Positions 33,681 to 44,454 of a DNA stretch of 64,000 nt are shown here, in pieces. Position numbers and translations under genes: made by a program. Origin of the DNA: Agrypnia vestita (taxonomy: Eukaryota > Arthropoda > Insecta > Trichoptera > Phryganeidae). The DNA lies in assembly GCA_016648135.1 (NCBI GenBank), contig JADDOH010010980.1, positions 56,962 to 120,961 of the forward strand, written 5' to 3'. The notes below the pieces were generated by a model. It saw only the letters and a program-made list of their open reading frames with translations. It did no database searches and was not told the DNA's origin. Each line of letters begins with the position of its first letter. Positions within the stretch are counted from its first letter, which is position 1.

Positions 33681-33853
33681 GGGGGGGTAGGGTTTTTAAC
33701 TTTTTTTTTTTGCATTTTATTTTTAATTTTTTAAATGAATGTATAACATCGCAAGAATATTGTGTCAAAATTTCAAGTCAATCGGAGAAAAATTGACGAA
33801 ATTATGAACATTTGAGCGATACTCAGACTGATTTTCTATACCTGCTCGGGCAG

Positions 33854-34308
33854 CTAAGAGACGCGCTCACCGGAGGACTACCGGACGTGCTATTTGTATT
33901 GGAAGAGTTTTGCGTAGACAAGGACAAAAAGATGCTGATGATGAAAGCTCTTTGCTGTGTGAACATGGCATCGACGATTATGTGTAAGTATAAAATAAGT
34001 GTTGAGTTTTATTTTGAATTTTACAGTATGCAAAACTTTAAAGCGTTTTCCCCACTTCTCACGTTTTCAAAGTCGGTGTCCATCATAACTTCAAAACTAC
34101 TGCACCGATCCTTTTGAAATTTTGAACACTATTTCTGTACATAATTCAAACTGTTCCAAAAAATTGAAATTTCAAAAAACCCTCCCAGCCTTACCTGAAA
34201 AAATCTATTATCTAACGAATGAACTTTGATTTTTTGATTTCAGATGATCTAGCACCAAGTTATGATGGACACCGCAATTCTACTTTTTTCCGAGACACGT
34301 CCGAATAA
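33854..34308 (+). CDS. two-exon open frame inside the TTAA element (unrecognised)
   Basis: Exon A 33,854-33,983 follows a pyrimidine-rich 'tttctatacctgctcgggcag' style acceptor (AG at 33,852-33,853). It reads LRDALTGGLPDVLFVLEE, then DKDKKMLMMKALCCVNMAS, and ends at a perfect donor T|GTAAGT. Exon B 34,244-34,308 follows 'ttttttgatttcag'. The junction restores the frame: YDLAPSYDGHRNSTFF, then TAA at 34,306. AATAAA lies at 34,399, still inside the element. The product would be at least 64 residues, and a 5' exon is missing because there is no early ATG. No family recognised. Captured host exon or an element's own accessory gene are both possible. Confidence 0.45.
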
Positions 34309-34398
34309 TTGCTGCCATTGCCGTATTTTTTAATATTTCGTCTTGAAAATTTTACACAATATTCTTCAAATGTCATGCTTTAATGTACCATTGGTTTT

Positions 34399-34404
34399 AA
34401 TAAA
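34399..34404 (+). terminator. polyadenylation signal for the 33.9-kb frame
   Basis: AATAAA 91 bp after the TAA. Confidence 0.4.
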
Positions 34405-34751
34405 GAGATTTTAACTGTGTCGTCACAAAAAATTCACAAAAACATGCCTTTTTTTGTACGAATTAACCTTACCCCCCCCTTAATAGCCAACGTCAGCTTG
34501 TTCGAATTATTCCTGCCTATTAATTATTATAGCTTCAACTCTTGATCGATTTTGTGAGAACGGTTGATGCATTTTTTTATATGTATGAAAATATTAATAT
34601 CGGTAACAATTTTTATGAAAAAGTCTTATGGAACACTACTGTTATCCTTTACTCCCTACACAGTAGACAGGGTCTCAATTCAAGAAGTTTGCAGTAAGTG
34701 CGCACAAATTATCCTTGAAAAATATTACACTAGAAAGTTTGTTCTACACAA

Positions 34752-34805
34752 TATAAAAAATATAACTGACTCAAAAATTTTTTGGGTCAGTTATATTTTT
34801 TATAC
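34752..34805. repeat. near-perfect 26-bp-arm hairpin
   Basis: 'tataaaaaatataactgac' is mirrored by 'gtcagttatattttttata', continuing inward (tcaaaaa against tttttgg) with almost no loop. Confidence 0.7.
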
Positions 34806-35091
34806 ACCACGTAAAAATTGTCTTTACTCTTAGAAGACTCTTACATACATACATACATGTAAAAATAATTAATGAAAATTTGCTATGTTACGGAAAAGTT
34901 CTCATTACACAATGAAAAGTGTTTTTCCGTAAAAATTGGAAAATATAATATTATAATAACAATCAAAAATATAAAAAAACAACACCCAAAAATTCCTGTG
35001 TGAACGAACTTTATGTTCATAAACAGAAGGAATGCAAAAAAAGCGAAAGAAATTGACCCAACTATACGATGTATTGTCTAGCACAAGCCCT

Positions 35092-35179
35092 CAGGTATAG
35101 AACGCCGATAGGCGTTTTCAGCACACAGCGAATGTTTTTGAGAACGCCTATAGGCGTTTTCAGCACTGGACGTGTTAAA
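35092..35179 (-). mobile_element. possible piggyBac-type solo end with CGCCTATAGGCG repeats
   Basis: 'cgataggcgttttcagcac' and 'cctataggcgttttcagcac' are about 50 bp apart, before 'ggacgtg' and TTAA (35,176-35,179). Reading inward from TTAA on the minus strand gives CACGTCCAGTGCTGAAAACG. A subterminal palindrome repeat beside TTAA fits a piggyBac-like end. The other end was not found. Confidence 0.35.
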
Positions 35180-35570
35180 TAATAATAGTTATTCCGAATT
35201 TTCTGACCATCTTTTGGCTAGGGATCATTCTTTTAATATTAATAAGGGTTTACAAATTGTACATACAAATTATACAGAATCACAATTTGATAAATTAGAA
35301 ATTTTGGAAATAAGAAAGAGTGTAAATAGTAAAATAAAATAAGTAAATTGAATGTTATAAATAATCAGGTCCTTTTTGCAAATAGTTATCTTTTAAATTT
35401 ATTTTCATGTTAAGTAGGTACTTCATATTATCATTTTCCATATATTATTTTATAATATTTTGATCTATACTTCGATTTTTAAATTTTATTTTTGTTATCC
35501 TGATGAAGAAGCCATTGGCTTCGAAACATGTTAAATTTTTTCAATAAATAAGTGGTGTTTACAAAGTTAA
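35180..35570 (+). mobile_element. Penelope-like retroelement 3' remnant
   Basis: Reads SEFSDHLLARDHSF, then KGLQIVHTNYTES, then FDKLEILEIRKSVN before TAA, the GIY-YIG-side tail style (H..H, L.ilh, LE..eI) of Penelope-like elements. About 160 bp later comes a CTGATGA...GAAA ribozyme core, then 'ttcaataaataagtgg'. Assignment combines the tail pattern and the ribozyme; neither is conclusive alone. Confidence 0.5.
35500..35531 (+). ncRNA. hammerhead-ribozyme core, degenerate
   Basis: CTGATGA (35,500), stem II AGAAGCC-ATT-GGCTTC, GAAA (35,523), then palindromic ACATGT. Stem I does not pair (C opposite A at its first position), so cleavage is doubtful. Confidence 0.45.
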
Positions 35571-35775
35571 TTTATATAAATTACAATGATAATGGTTGTG
35601 AAATAACTTATCTCAGGAAAGGAATGAAGAGTATCTAATACATTTGTTATGCCACAAATACCTAATCTGGCATTTGTTGCAGAAAACAGTATTAAAATGA
35701 TAATGTCATTACCCGCTTCCACAGAGGGGACTAAATTTCTTTCTAAAAATGTTCTCAGATTTTCATGGCCATTCA

Positions 35776-35957
35776 GAATCTTCTGCGTGTAGTTTTTTGA
35801 GATATTCTGCCATGTATATCTGACCTCTCTGGCCGACGTTTCGGATCTCAGTGCAGGGTCCATCATCAGCCCTGATGATGAACCCTGCAATGAGATCCGT
35901 AATGTCGGCCAGAGAGGTCAGATACACATGGCAGAAAACTACAAGCAGAAAATTCTT
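35776..35957. repeat. head-to-head inverted junction of two Penelope-type ribozyme ends
   Basis: A 182-bp palindrome. Left arm 'ctgacctctctggccgacg', 'tttcggatctcagtgcaggg', 'tccatcatcag'. The right arm is its complement. The minus arm holds CTGATGA (35,863-35,869) and GAAA (35,839-35,842). The plus arm holds CTGATGA at 35,872 but GTAA instead of GAAA at 35,899. The inverted arrangement suggests two Penelope-type ends joined. Confidence 0.65.
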
Positions 35958-36120
35958 TCTTATCTTTTCAAATTGATCTGTCCGGGTATTGGGTGGTATT
36001 AAAAGTTACCTCATTCTTTATCTATAGGCACGACAAGATCATAATTATAATAAAATTAATAATTTTCCTATAGTTACTTATCTATCTTGTTTTATTTTTA
36101 TTCTAAATATTAAGAAACCT
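35958..36120. other. unassigned AT-rich spacer
   Basis: No recognised feature. Confidence 0.4.
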
Positions 36121-36133
36121 TATAAAAACTAAA

Positions 36134-36383
36134 GCGGCCAGAACTGGCACAATGACATGGCCAAAACTAGATAAAAAGTGGCCAGAACTGGCACATTTGG
36201 ACACATTTCACGTTTATGTTTCTATTTTAAATTATATTAAATTTTATATTTTATTTTTCTACATTTTCAAAAGAGTAATGAATGTGCTATTTGGGGAAAT
36301 TTCAAAAAATCGTTTCTGACTATTTTTGAGTTCGTAGTGATGCACAGTTAACAAAAAATAACTTAAAGTGGCCAAAGCTGGCC
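36134..36383 (+). repeat. cluster of GTGGCCAGAACTGGC-like motifs
   Basis: Four copies at about 36,134, 36,156 (degenerate), 36,178 and 36,367. Each is an interrupted dyad (GGCCAG..CTGGC). Could be protein-binding sites or relics of a small tandem repeat. Confidence 0.5.
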
Positions 36384-36399
36384 CCTCAACCCTATATCA

Positions 36400-38130
36400 T
36401 ATTTTTTAAACAAACATACATAGAAAATGTTTACAAAATCTTTTTTTTGTGTGTATATACCTCACCAAAAAGAATTATTATTATAGTTTAAGTTATTTAT
36501 CAAAAAGTACTAAGGTTGCTTGAAACGATATTTTTTTTATAAAAACTGCCATAGATCACTCCAGCGGAGTGTCTAAAATTACATGACTCCAAGTATTTAC
36601 AGGATGCAAATCATATTTATAAACATGCCATGTCATAAACAGAAGCGTTTAGTTGCAAATTTATTCGTCTCCGACATTTAAAAATGACCGTGTGGCAATG
36701 CGATCAGGAAATTATTACCCTTTTGTTTTCAATACAATGTCAGCGCAGCTCGTCTGTTACTCGATAGATTCGCTTTTTCAAATTCCCAGAGCAAAAACTA
36801 AATTCTCAGAATTAAAATAACATTTCGTCATCGCTAGTGCAGGTACTGAGAAATAAACATAATACGTGAACACAATGCTTTCACAACAAATGAATACGAC
36901 AAAAAGTTTGTTGTCAGCTCCGAAAAGAAACAAAAACGTTTATTCCAATAGACGCTAGCGCCACTCCGACCAAAACCAGAACTACAGTTGACAGCGGTTG
37001 AAAACAACTTTTGGGGTTATGTTATTGATTGATTGTCGTTGAAATACTTTTAATTCATTAATAAATATCGCATAGTGGATGAGATTTTGCAAAAGAATAC
37101 ACAAAATTAAACGTCAATGTTATTGGTTAATAAGAGATAATGACTTACCCGACATTTTCTTAGGTGGAGTGGCGTGAAGCACAGGGAATATGCCGGTTCG
37201 ATAGCACTCAATGTGAATTTTCACTTGTTTTAAAGAATAATAAACAAAATTACATTACTAAAAAACTTACTGAACGATCACATGTCCGCGCGACGCCATT
37301 AGGAAAGTATTCTCGACGCGATCTCCCTTGGCATTTGAAATTTCATGTGGCTCTTAATCTTTACGTTCACAGGTGCCGCTCTGCAACCGGAACGCGCCGC
37401 GATAATAACGCTCTTAAATATTATCGCATGGTAGTGATGGTCAAATCGTTCTATTAACTGTATTCATGATACAATTTTTGAGATTTGTGATCTGATTGTG
37501 TAGATGATTGGTAACTGAGATGTATTAGTACGTTGTCCAGTATGGTATATTGATTAGTACCGATTGTTGCCTGTCAAATTACGAAAAATCAATCCTCAAA
37601 ACAATCAGATATAAATCTCAAATAACGGTTAAAATGTCACCGGTTAAAATATCTATACGAGAATATATATAAGTATTATATGATAATTAATAGGTCCATA
37701 AAAATTCCCAAGACATTAAGACAAATAGTGAAGAAACTGGCTTTTTAAAAACATTTTAAATTGTGAAATAGGTATATTGAATGTTGGAATCTAGAAATGA
37801 TGAAATCTAAAAATTCTTTATTTATCTTCTTCAAGCATTCTTTATTTGAAATGATTATGAGCTAACATTTTTTTAAATTATAGGACTCAAACATTATCTC
37901 ATTTTTCGATACAAATTTTTTAAAATAAAATTTTTCTTTTATATATTTTATCTTCTTCTAGAAATTTTATCTTCTTTACTTTTTCTTCTGAAACGACATA
38001 TAAAACGGTCCAATTTCGTACTTTTATCGAATGTTGTCAATGCATAATTTAAATCATTATGACTAAATGTGTAACAATTGAACCATTTTCCACACTAAAG
38101 AATGAGGATGGGAATGATAAAGGTTTAATA
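36400..38130. other. unassigned region
   Basis: No element recognised. 36,950-37,450 is GC-richer and unique. An open frame of 97 codons (37,164-37,457) preceded by 'acattttcttag' might hide a host exon, but it has no domain. Confidence 0.3.
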
Positions 38131-38132
38131 CC

Positions 38133-38492
38133 ATAAAATATGATCAATTTCATCGAAAAAACACCCCTTATATGTCATTTTCCTCCAGACATAATGAAAT
38201 GGCAGCCATTTCAATTTTTATGTTACCCAAGCATGGGCGCGTGTGTCAATTTATTTATATCTACTCATGTAGAGGTCCTATAAATATTAAAGAGGTCTCA
38301 TTTGAAAGATAATACAATAGGGATCAATATTACGTTAAGTATTTTACCAAAATTTAAAAAAAGAGACCAAAAATAATTGTTTAAAAAAATTTACAAAATA
38401 AACCTGTTTTTTTTGTTACATTTTAGCTATAAAAATTTTTAAAATATAAAGGACAAGGGTTTTTATTGATGAAATTGATCACATTTTATGCT
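38133..38492. mobile_element. imperfect inverted-repeat unit, about 360 bp
   Basis: 'ataaaatatgatcaatttca' followed by 'tcgaaaaaac' at 38,135 is mirrored by 'gatgaaattgatcacatttt' near 38,470. No further boundary. Confidence 0.4.
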
Positions 38493-39940
38493 TTTAAAAT
38501 ATTTCGAACAAACAAGAAATTATCTAAAAATACCTCAACCGCTTATACACTTGTTGAGTCCGTTATCTTGGAAACAGTTATCAAAAATGTTCGATAAAGT
38601 TTATCTTACCAAATTACATAACGATGCCTTGACCAAAATGGATTTTTTTAACATTAACCTCACTACGCTAAAAATCTTCTATGTACGAAACTTAGTGTCA
38701 TCTCCAAATCGATTCTAGGCAATCATCACATCTTATTTCCCTTATATAGCCTGATTTTCCATGCGCCCCTCTTTCTACCCATTCGTACTCCCATATAATT
38801 TGCTTGAAAAGATTTTTTTCTTATTTTTTGTTGTGGATCTTCATAATTAATGTAGTGATTATTAATTAAATCATGCTATTTTACGAATTATTCTTTTAAG
38901 ATTACTTCAACAAATAAAAATATGATCGTTTTTAGTGGCCCTCGACTCTTTTACTATTTAATCAACTCTTCTATTTTCATACGTCCATTCGTCCACTCCT
39001 AATTTGCTGGAATTACAACAACACTGATGATCAACAACGCAAATCCACCAAAAATGTCGTCATTGAAAAATTGCTACTGTAAATATACTTTAGGTTTTAG
39101 TCGATGAAATTAGTTTGCAAGTTAATCTGAAATTGGTTTTTGGTTTAAACGATAAGAGTCAATTTAAAAAACGAACTGTTTTGCTTTCATGAATTTTCAA
39201 TTTCAAAATTCTGCAATTATTATGTACCGTGATTGTTTTCAGAAATTTATTTAACTATTTTAATTGGATAACGCTCTACTTGTAACGCGGTTATATTCTT
39301 CCGAATCCTATAAAGTTGTTGGATGAGAAGAACGAAAAAGACGCCAGCCTTTCATATCTAAGGTATATGTATATGATATATATATCACAATACATGTGTA
39401 TGATTTTCCCAAGCATCGATGTTTCGCTACAGTAATTTGGCCCCGTGGCCTATTGTCAATTTTTTTTATTATCAATTTTTTTCTTGTTTTTTTTCTTCTT
39501 CTTGTTCTAGATCATGAATTTATTACTGAAATAATAGCGTCCTCTTGGATAGTGGAGCACCAGCTATCTTTCCACCTTTCTGACGTTCTCCTGAAATGTT
39601 TTGAAAACGTCAGACTCTTAGCTTTAGTAATCGAGATGGTCATGTTATACTTTGCCGCCTGGTAAAACTTGTAAAACTTTGCAAGTTATCCTCGGATTAA
39701 GCTACAATGCAGCATCGAATTTTAATAAATTAAATTAATTAAGTTAAATTCGTTATGATAATAAAAAGAAACTAGTTTTTTATGCTTTACTGACTTGTCG
39801 AACAGCTAGGGTGGAAGAAAAGACAACTTTTAAAACGCCATTTGCATTATCGATTTTAGATCCACAATATATCCACTTATGAATGAAGATGTCAGGGAAA
39901 ATACAAATCTGATCTTAGCATAGTTAATAGAATTTATAAA
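38493..39940. other. unassigned AT-rich region
   Basis: Short frames only (for example 38,488-38,718, 39,396-39,665), none with a domain. Confidence 0.35.
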
Positions 39941-39941
39941 A

Positions 39942-40305
39942 AAGGTCGTTCAGATGGTTTGGGCATATTGAGCGAATGAACGGTGAGTATGACGCAAGTA
40001 GTTTGTTAGTGTCGTGGTCATGACTCTCGCCTTGTGATCTGGTGGTCGGTGGTCCGAGCCTCATTCTAAGACACCAGCAAGTTATGTGTATTTCTATTTT
40101 CATGCGACACGAATTCCGTGACCGCCTCTCCATTAAAAAAAATGTTGACGGCAAGAAAGAACGACCGCGTGAGACATCACAGACACATTCATAAAATAGT
40201 AGAGGATGGTCCTCTTAGGAGCTTCAACAATCAGGACCGAGGAGTGTGGCGCTCTATCCTCTCTGCTTACCGGGTTACGCGGGAAACGGCGTGAAAAGTA
40301 AGTAA
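39942..40305 (+). mobile_element. RTE-type LINE family A, 3' end, split by a SINE
   Basis: 'gtcgttcagatggtttggg' (39,942) is the family A RT tail. It resumes at about 40,138 with 'atgttgacggcaagaaag', 'gaccgcgtgag', then 'gtgtggcgctctatcctctc' and the (GTAA)n tail. The intervening 39,990-40,135 is a SINE. Heavily changed. Confidence 0.65.
39990..40135 (+). mobile_element. tRNA-derived SINE S3, nested in the LINE
   Basis: Head 'gtcgtggtcatgactctcgc' and 'tggtccgagcctcattc', body 'acaccagcaagttatgtg' and 'gacacgaattccgtgacc'. Matches 28,955-29,110. Confidence 0.6.
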
Positions 40306-40394
40306 GTAAGATCCACCACACGTGTAAACTGGCTATATAACAATAAATAAGTGAAACGATGACGTTCCTCATTGAGTTTAAATCGCTCATATGG

Positions 40395-40951
40395 ACGCCA
40401 TCGTAAAAAAACCAATTTTTGATTGACGTCAGTAGAAAACCGTGTGTTAAACTATCGAACTTCGAACTCAATGTGCGGCCGAGAGAGCGCTTTTTAGCGG
40501 ACAAATTGAAAAGCTCTTTTTCCGCGCGCCGACCTTTGACATCCGCCGCCGCCGCGAGGGAAACCGCTTCGGCGCTTCGTCCTTTTACGGAACACTTCAT
40601 TCTATTCAATCTTCATTTCGCTCGCACCAGCCGGCCGGGTGTGACGCGCGGTACGTTCAGAAGGTTCGTCCGTGTGACCTGAGCGGGAGTTCTCTTTCCG
40701 AATTCAAAATCTTCGGGACGCTAACAACGAGGGTGTATTTAATATTCAAACTTCCGTCTCGTTGCATTGTGTTGTGTGATAGGCGGGTTGAATCACCGTC
40801 GTTGTATGTGTTGAAACAAGAAGTGCGATCCTCTTTTGAAAATTTAATTTAAAAAAAAGTATTTCGTTGTTGGTTCTGTTTGTGCTGCAACGAACGTCCA
40901 CGTGTTTGAATACACAAGCAGTGGTGTATTCAAGGTGAATTTTAAAAGAAA
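40395..40951 (+). promoter_or_regulatory. CpG-rich candidate promoter and noncoding first exon
   Basis: The clearest GC/CpG-rich and repeat-free patch of the window ('cgcgcgccgacctttgac', 'cgccgccgccgcgaggg', 'gccggccgggtgtgacgcg'). It ends with 'tttaaaagaaac' followed by a consensus donor GTAAGT at 40,952. No long frame runs through the last 250 bp, as expected of a 5' untranslated exon. Downstream exons are not visible inside the window, so the gene may have a long first intron. Inference only. Confidence 0.4.
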
Positions 40952-41980
40952 CGTAAGTATTTTTTATCGTTAAATGACATAATCGACCATTTTATTTTAT
41001 GCGTTTGAAGAATGATGATATGCGAATGGCATAAACGAATCCAATTTATTGGAAATTTTATTCAGTTATCGTGCTATCTCGTTTCATATTACAATTACTT
41101 ACTCCATTTGTAATGTTTTCTTTTCTCAAATGATAAATATTGATAACAACTCTATGATTTATCATATAAAACAATTTTTAAAATATATTTGTTGCAGAAT
41201 ATTTCAATTTTCTTTTTTCTATCGAACGAATGCATTTTAAAAGACACTAAAAACTGCATTTCGACACCAACCTTGGTCGAGTACCTACCTAAGTAACCAC
41301 TGGTTTACAAGATAATATTACTAATTTCCAAACAACTTTCGATATTTAAAGTACCTACGACAATATAAGGAAGTTAACCGAGTCACGGTTACAAAAAATA
41401 TAACAGAACAGCCACACAAAATGTCATTAAGGTTTTTCCTGTTTGAAAGCAAATTTTTAAATTGACCAATTCCGTTCACGGAATTTACCGAACTAAATAA
41501 TAAATTTCTGCGAGACAGGGCAAGAATATATTACGTACGCAGAGTATGCTCAAAAGTCACGTACACACGGCTATTATGTCCGAAAACTTTGAATAGTTAG
41601 GGGAGCCAGCAAAAAAAGGGTGGGTTGTTATGCCCCCGTAAGAAAAATGACAAAAAAGAATTGCGTACAATAATACTGTCTTAAATTTTCACGTTATTGT
41701 TTATTTTAACAATGCATCGTACCTAGTCTTAGACAGACAAGTCAAAAAAAGTTTTTTTGTGTTAATAATACAGAAATGTTGAAAGCATTATTGACTAGGT
41801 ATCTACCTAGGTACCTACCTGGTCAAAAATATCAAAACTCTGGAGCCATAAAAATCATAGATTTTACGAAAACTCTCTTCTATTGGTGGAAATGCAAAAT
41901 CGTTGGTTTGCATGAAAGATGTACAAGTACGAGCTGTACGAAATTAGAAGACGGAAAGTATAGTCTTGATTTTTCATTAT
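40952..41980. other. unassigned AT-rich region (possible first intron)
   Basis: No recognised exon or element up to the family I repeat. Confidence 0.35.
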
Positions 41981-41984
41981 TCAT

Positions 41985-42115
41985 AATATGTGGGGTATAA
42001 AAGCAAAGACAGCAATATCCAAAAAAAAAAAAAATGCACTCATCGAAGATTATTAATTTATAATGTACATACATGAATTCGAGATTTTATAGGAAACATG
42101 GTTTTAGAAGGGATA
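41985..42115 (+). mobile_element. MITE family I, half copy
   Basis: 'ggggtataaaagcaaagaca', 'gcaatatcc' and 'ttattaatttataatgtac', 'gaattcgagattttatagg' match the foldback unit at 55,853-56,117. Confidence 0.55.
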
Positions 42116-42380
42116 GATACATATATCGAGAAAATTCTCGAATTTTAATAAATATTTAGTTGTAATATATTTATACTTGTATATATAAGCAACAGAAGAC
42201 AAAGTCTATCTCGCAAAAATATTTGACCACAGGTGACATCCAAAATGAATTTAAAAGTCTTTAGTCAATCTCACTCGAAGCGAGAATCCTTCGTTTTCTG
42301 TTATTTTGGAAAAAAATATAAATATTTGAAAAAAAAACGTTTTCTTTATTATTTTCAATGCTCTATTGATGATGTTTTAA

Positions 42381-42660
42381 CTAAATAACTAACCATCACG
42401 CAGTTTCTCCGCGGGGGTTGGCAGAGAGGATAGAACGCCATATTCTTCTATCTTGACACACCACTTTTGCTTCGGCTACATTCATACATTTTCTCATACA
42501 AGTTCTACTGTTGTTGAGGCTTTTAACAGGGCTTGCAGTATCTGATCCTCAAATACTTGTAGTATCTGGTCATGCCAGGTCTTTCGCGGACGCCTTTTAT
42601 TCCTGTTGCCTTCAACATTCGCCCCATATATGTTTTATTTCTTGGTGAATATTTTATCTT
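42381..42660 (-). mobile_element. RTE-type LINE family A (subgroup 2), 3' end
   Basis: 'taaccatcacgcagtttctc', 'cttcggctacattcataca', 'tggtcatgccaggtctttcg' and upstream RT tail remnants. Confidence 0.65.
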
Positions 42661-42965
42661 GTTGTAAGTTTATTATATAGGTTTAATAATAATGTATGTA
42701 CATGAGTTTTTTTTTTAATTGGTTGATGAAAACATTTGTTTTTCTAGTCTTCAGAGTATGATATCTCAAAAAACTCAAAGTACCATTCTCATATCTTACT
42801 TTAAAACATTACATTGAAATACAAATTATGGCGCACAATAAGAAAAATATAATGGTTTATTGTACGAATTCTTTGATTTTTTCTGAGAATTGTAACATTG
42901 AATTCAATTTTCTCAGAATGCAATTTTTTGACATATCATAGTTTATAACTAGGGGTGCGACACAT
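42661..42965. other. unassigned AT-rich spacer
   Basis: No recognised feature. Confidence 0.4.
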
Positions 42966-42974
42966 ACCTACATA

Positions 42975-43108
42975 AATATTAAGTCAATACTTAGATTATG
43001 TAAGGGTTAAGGTACGCCTTAAAAGCGTTGTTTTGTACTGAAAATTACACTTTCACGGCGTACCTTAACCTTTAAATCATATAAGTTTTGACTTTGAATT
43101 CGGGCCTA
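42975..43108. mobile_element. hairpin MITE family D
   Basis: 'aagtcaatacttagattatg' and 'gggttaaggtacgcc' pair with 'ggcgtaccttaacc' and 'catataagttttgactt', followed by 'gaattcgggcctaa'. The same outer phrase ('taggccccaattcagagtca') flanks the family G MITE at 53.35 kb. Confidence 0.55.
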
Positions 43109-43282
43109 AATCATCAACAGTGTCCGTTACTACTATAAAATAGCAGAGGTAGTTAAATTTCTACATAGGTTCATTGGCGTAATAAAATTGGTAACAAAAG
43201 TTTTATAGTTTATGTGTTAGTCGAAGTTGGTTTAGAGTCTAACGATTGTTTCCTCAGAAATAAAAATAGCACAAACGATATA

Positions 43283-43590
43283 AACGGGTCGCTCAGATGG
43301 TTTGGGCTTGTTGAGCGAATGAATGAGGAAAGAATGGTAAGAAAGATATATAATGCAAGTGTTGACGGCGCCAGAAATAGAGGGCGACCGCGGAAGACGT
43401 GGCATGACCAGATCAACCAGATACTGGAAGATGGTCCCGTTAGAAGCCTCAACAACCGGCGAGCTTGCGTGCCAAGATGTATGAATGTGGGTGAGGCGAC
43501 AGTTGTATGTCAGGACTGAAGAGTGTGGCGCTCTATCCTCTCTGCCTATCCCCACGGGGAAACGGTGTGATGGTTAGTAAGTACAAACGA
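43283..43590 (+). mobile_element. RTE-type LINE family A, 3' end
   Basis: Open over 100 codons: SLRWFGLVERMNEERMVRKI, then ARNRGRPRKTWHDQI, QILEDGPVRSLNNRRAC. Then a stop in 'CQD' and the usual end with (GTTA)n. Close to the 47-kb and 21-kb copies. Confidence 0.8.
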
Positions 43591-43599
43591 TATATTTAC

Positions 43600-44450
43600 T
43601 GCTTTTAAAACGATGCATGAAATACCAAGACTTTTGACATATTTACCATAGACGGTTGTTAACAAAACAAGAAAAGGATAAACAAACCATTTTTTGCATT
43701 CCAATTCCAAAAGCATTTAAAGCAGAGAAATAATGTTAGCTTAAGTAGGTACCTACCTACCATACGTAATAACTTATTTGCGAAGAGAACGGGTCGGGAA
43801 AGTTAATGTAACTAAATATAATACAGTTTCTAAATTGTACTCTACGTGACCTCCGTGTTTACCTTGGTTGAGCGAATATGTATATTTATTCATTTGATTG
43901 TACTTTGCACCGTTGCCGCTTAAATCGACGGTCAATAAATCGATATATTTATGTTCACAGCAGAATGCCAGCTGTGCAACCCACATTACTCGAATTACGG
44001 CTGGAGTTTGTAACGAACGGTCGGGTGGCAAAAGTGTAGCGATGGGAGGTTTCAGTTGACTCAACTATCGTTCATTCAAGCGAATTGTTCACTTTTGATT
44101 TGTTGTTTTTAAATAGTTTAATTAGACTGTTGGTTTTCAGTTCATTTAATTATAATAATAGTTGTAGTAGTTATATAGCGCCGTTTTCGTGAGTACTCAC
44201 CTCAAGCGTGCTTCACACAAAACAACTAACTGACTGAAAATACTTTTTTACTGTTACATACTTATTCACTAGACGACTGCTAGAAAGAATCAGGTCTTTT
44301 CTCGGAGTGCATACATACTAGGAGTGGGAAACATTACGTAGTGTTTGTAACGGTCTGGTTCTATAGGTTTTTATATGATTATCTAAACAAATGCGTCTTT
44401 AGTTGTTTTTTGAACTGTGGTAATTTGCCCCTTATTTGCAAATAAGGGGC
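43600..44450. other. unassigned region
   Basis: A 96-codon minus frame (43,774-44,064) covers a GC-richer unique stretch; no domain. Otherwise AT-rich. Confidence 0.35.
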
Positions 44451-44454
44451 AAAC

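Larger units (their letters stand above)
33681..34479 (+). mobile_element. 799-bp TTAA-flanked inverted-repeat element with a spliced frame
   Basis: Left end GGGGGGGTAGGGTT and right end complement GGGGGGGGTAAGGTT, each directly next to TTAA (33,677-33,680 and 34,480-34,483), the target of piggyBac-type elements. The interior contains 'gtgtcaaaatttcaagtcaa' and 'ctactgcaccgatccttttg', phrases of insect-repeat style, and two exon-like segments. No transposase. Confidence 0.65.

Noticed and set aside
37164..37457. 97-codon ORF as host gene
   Set aside because: No domain, no clear splice pair; kept only as a note in the unassigned region.
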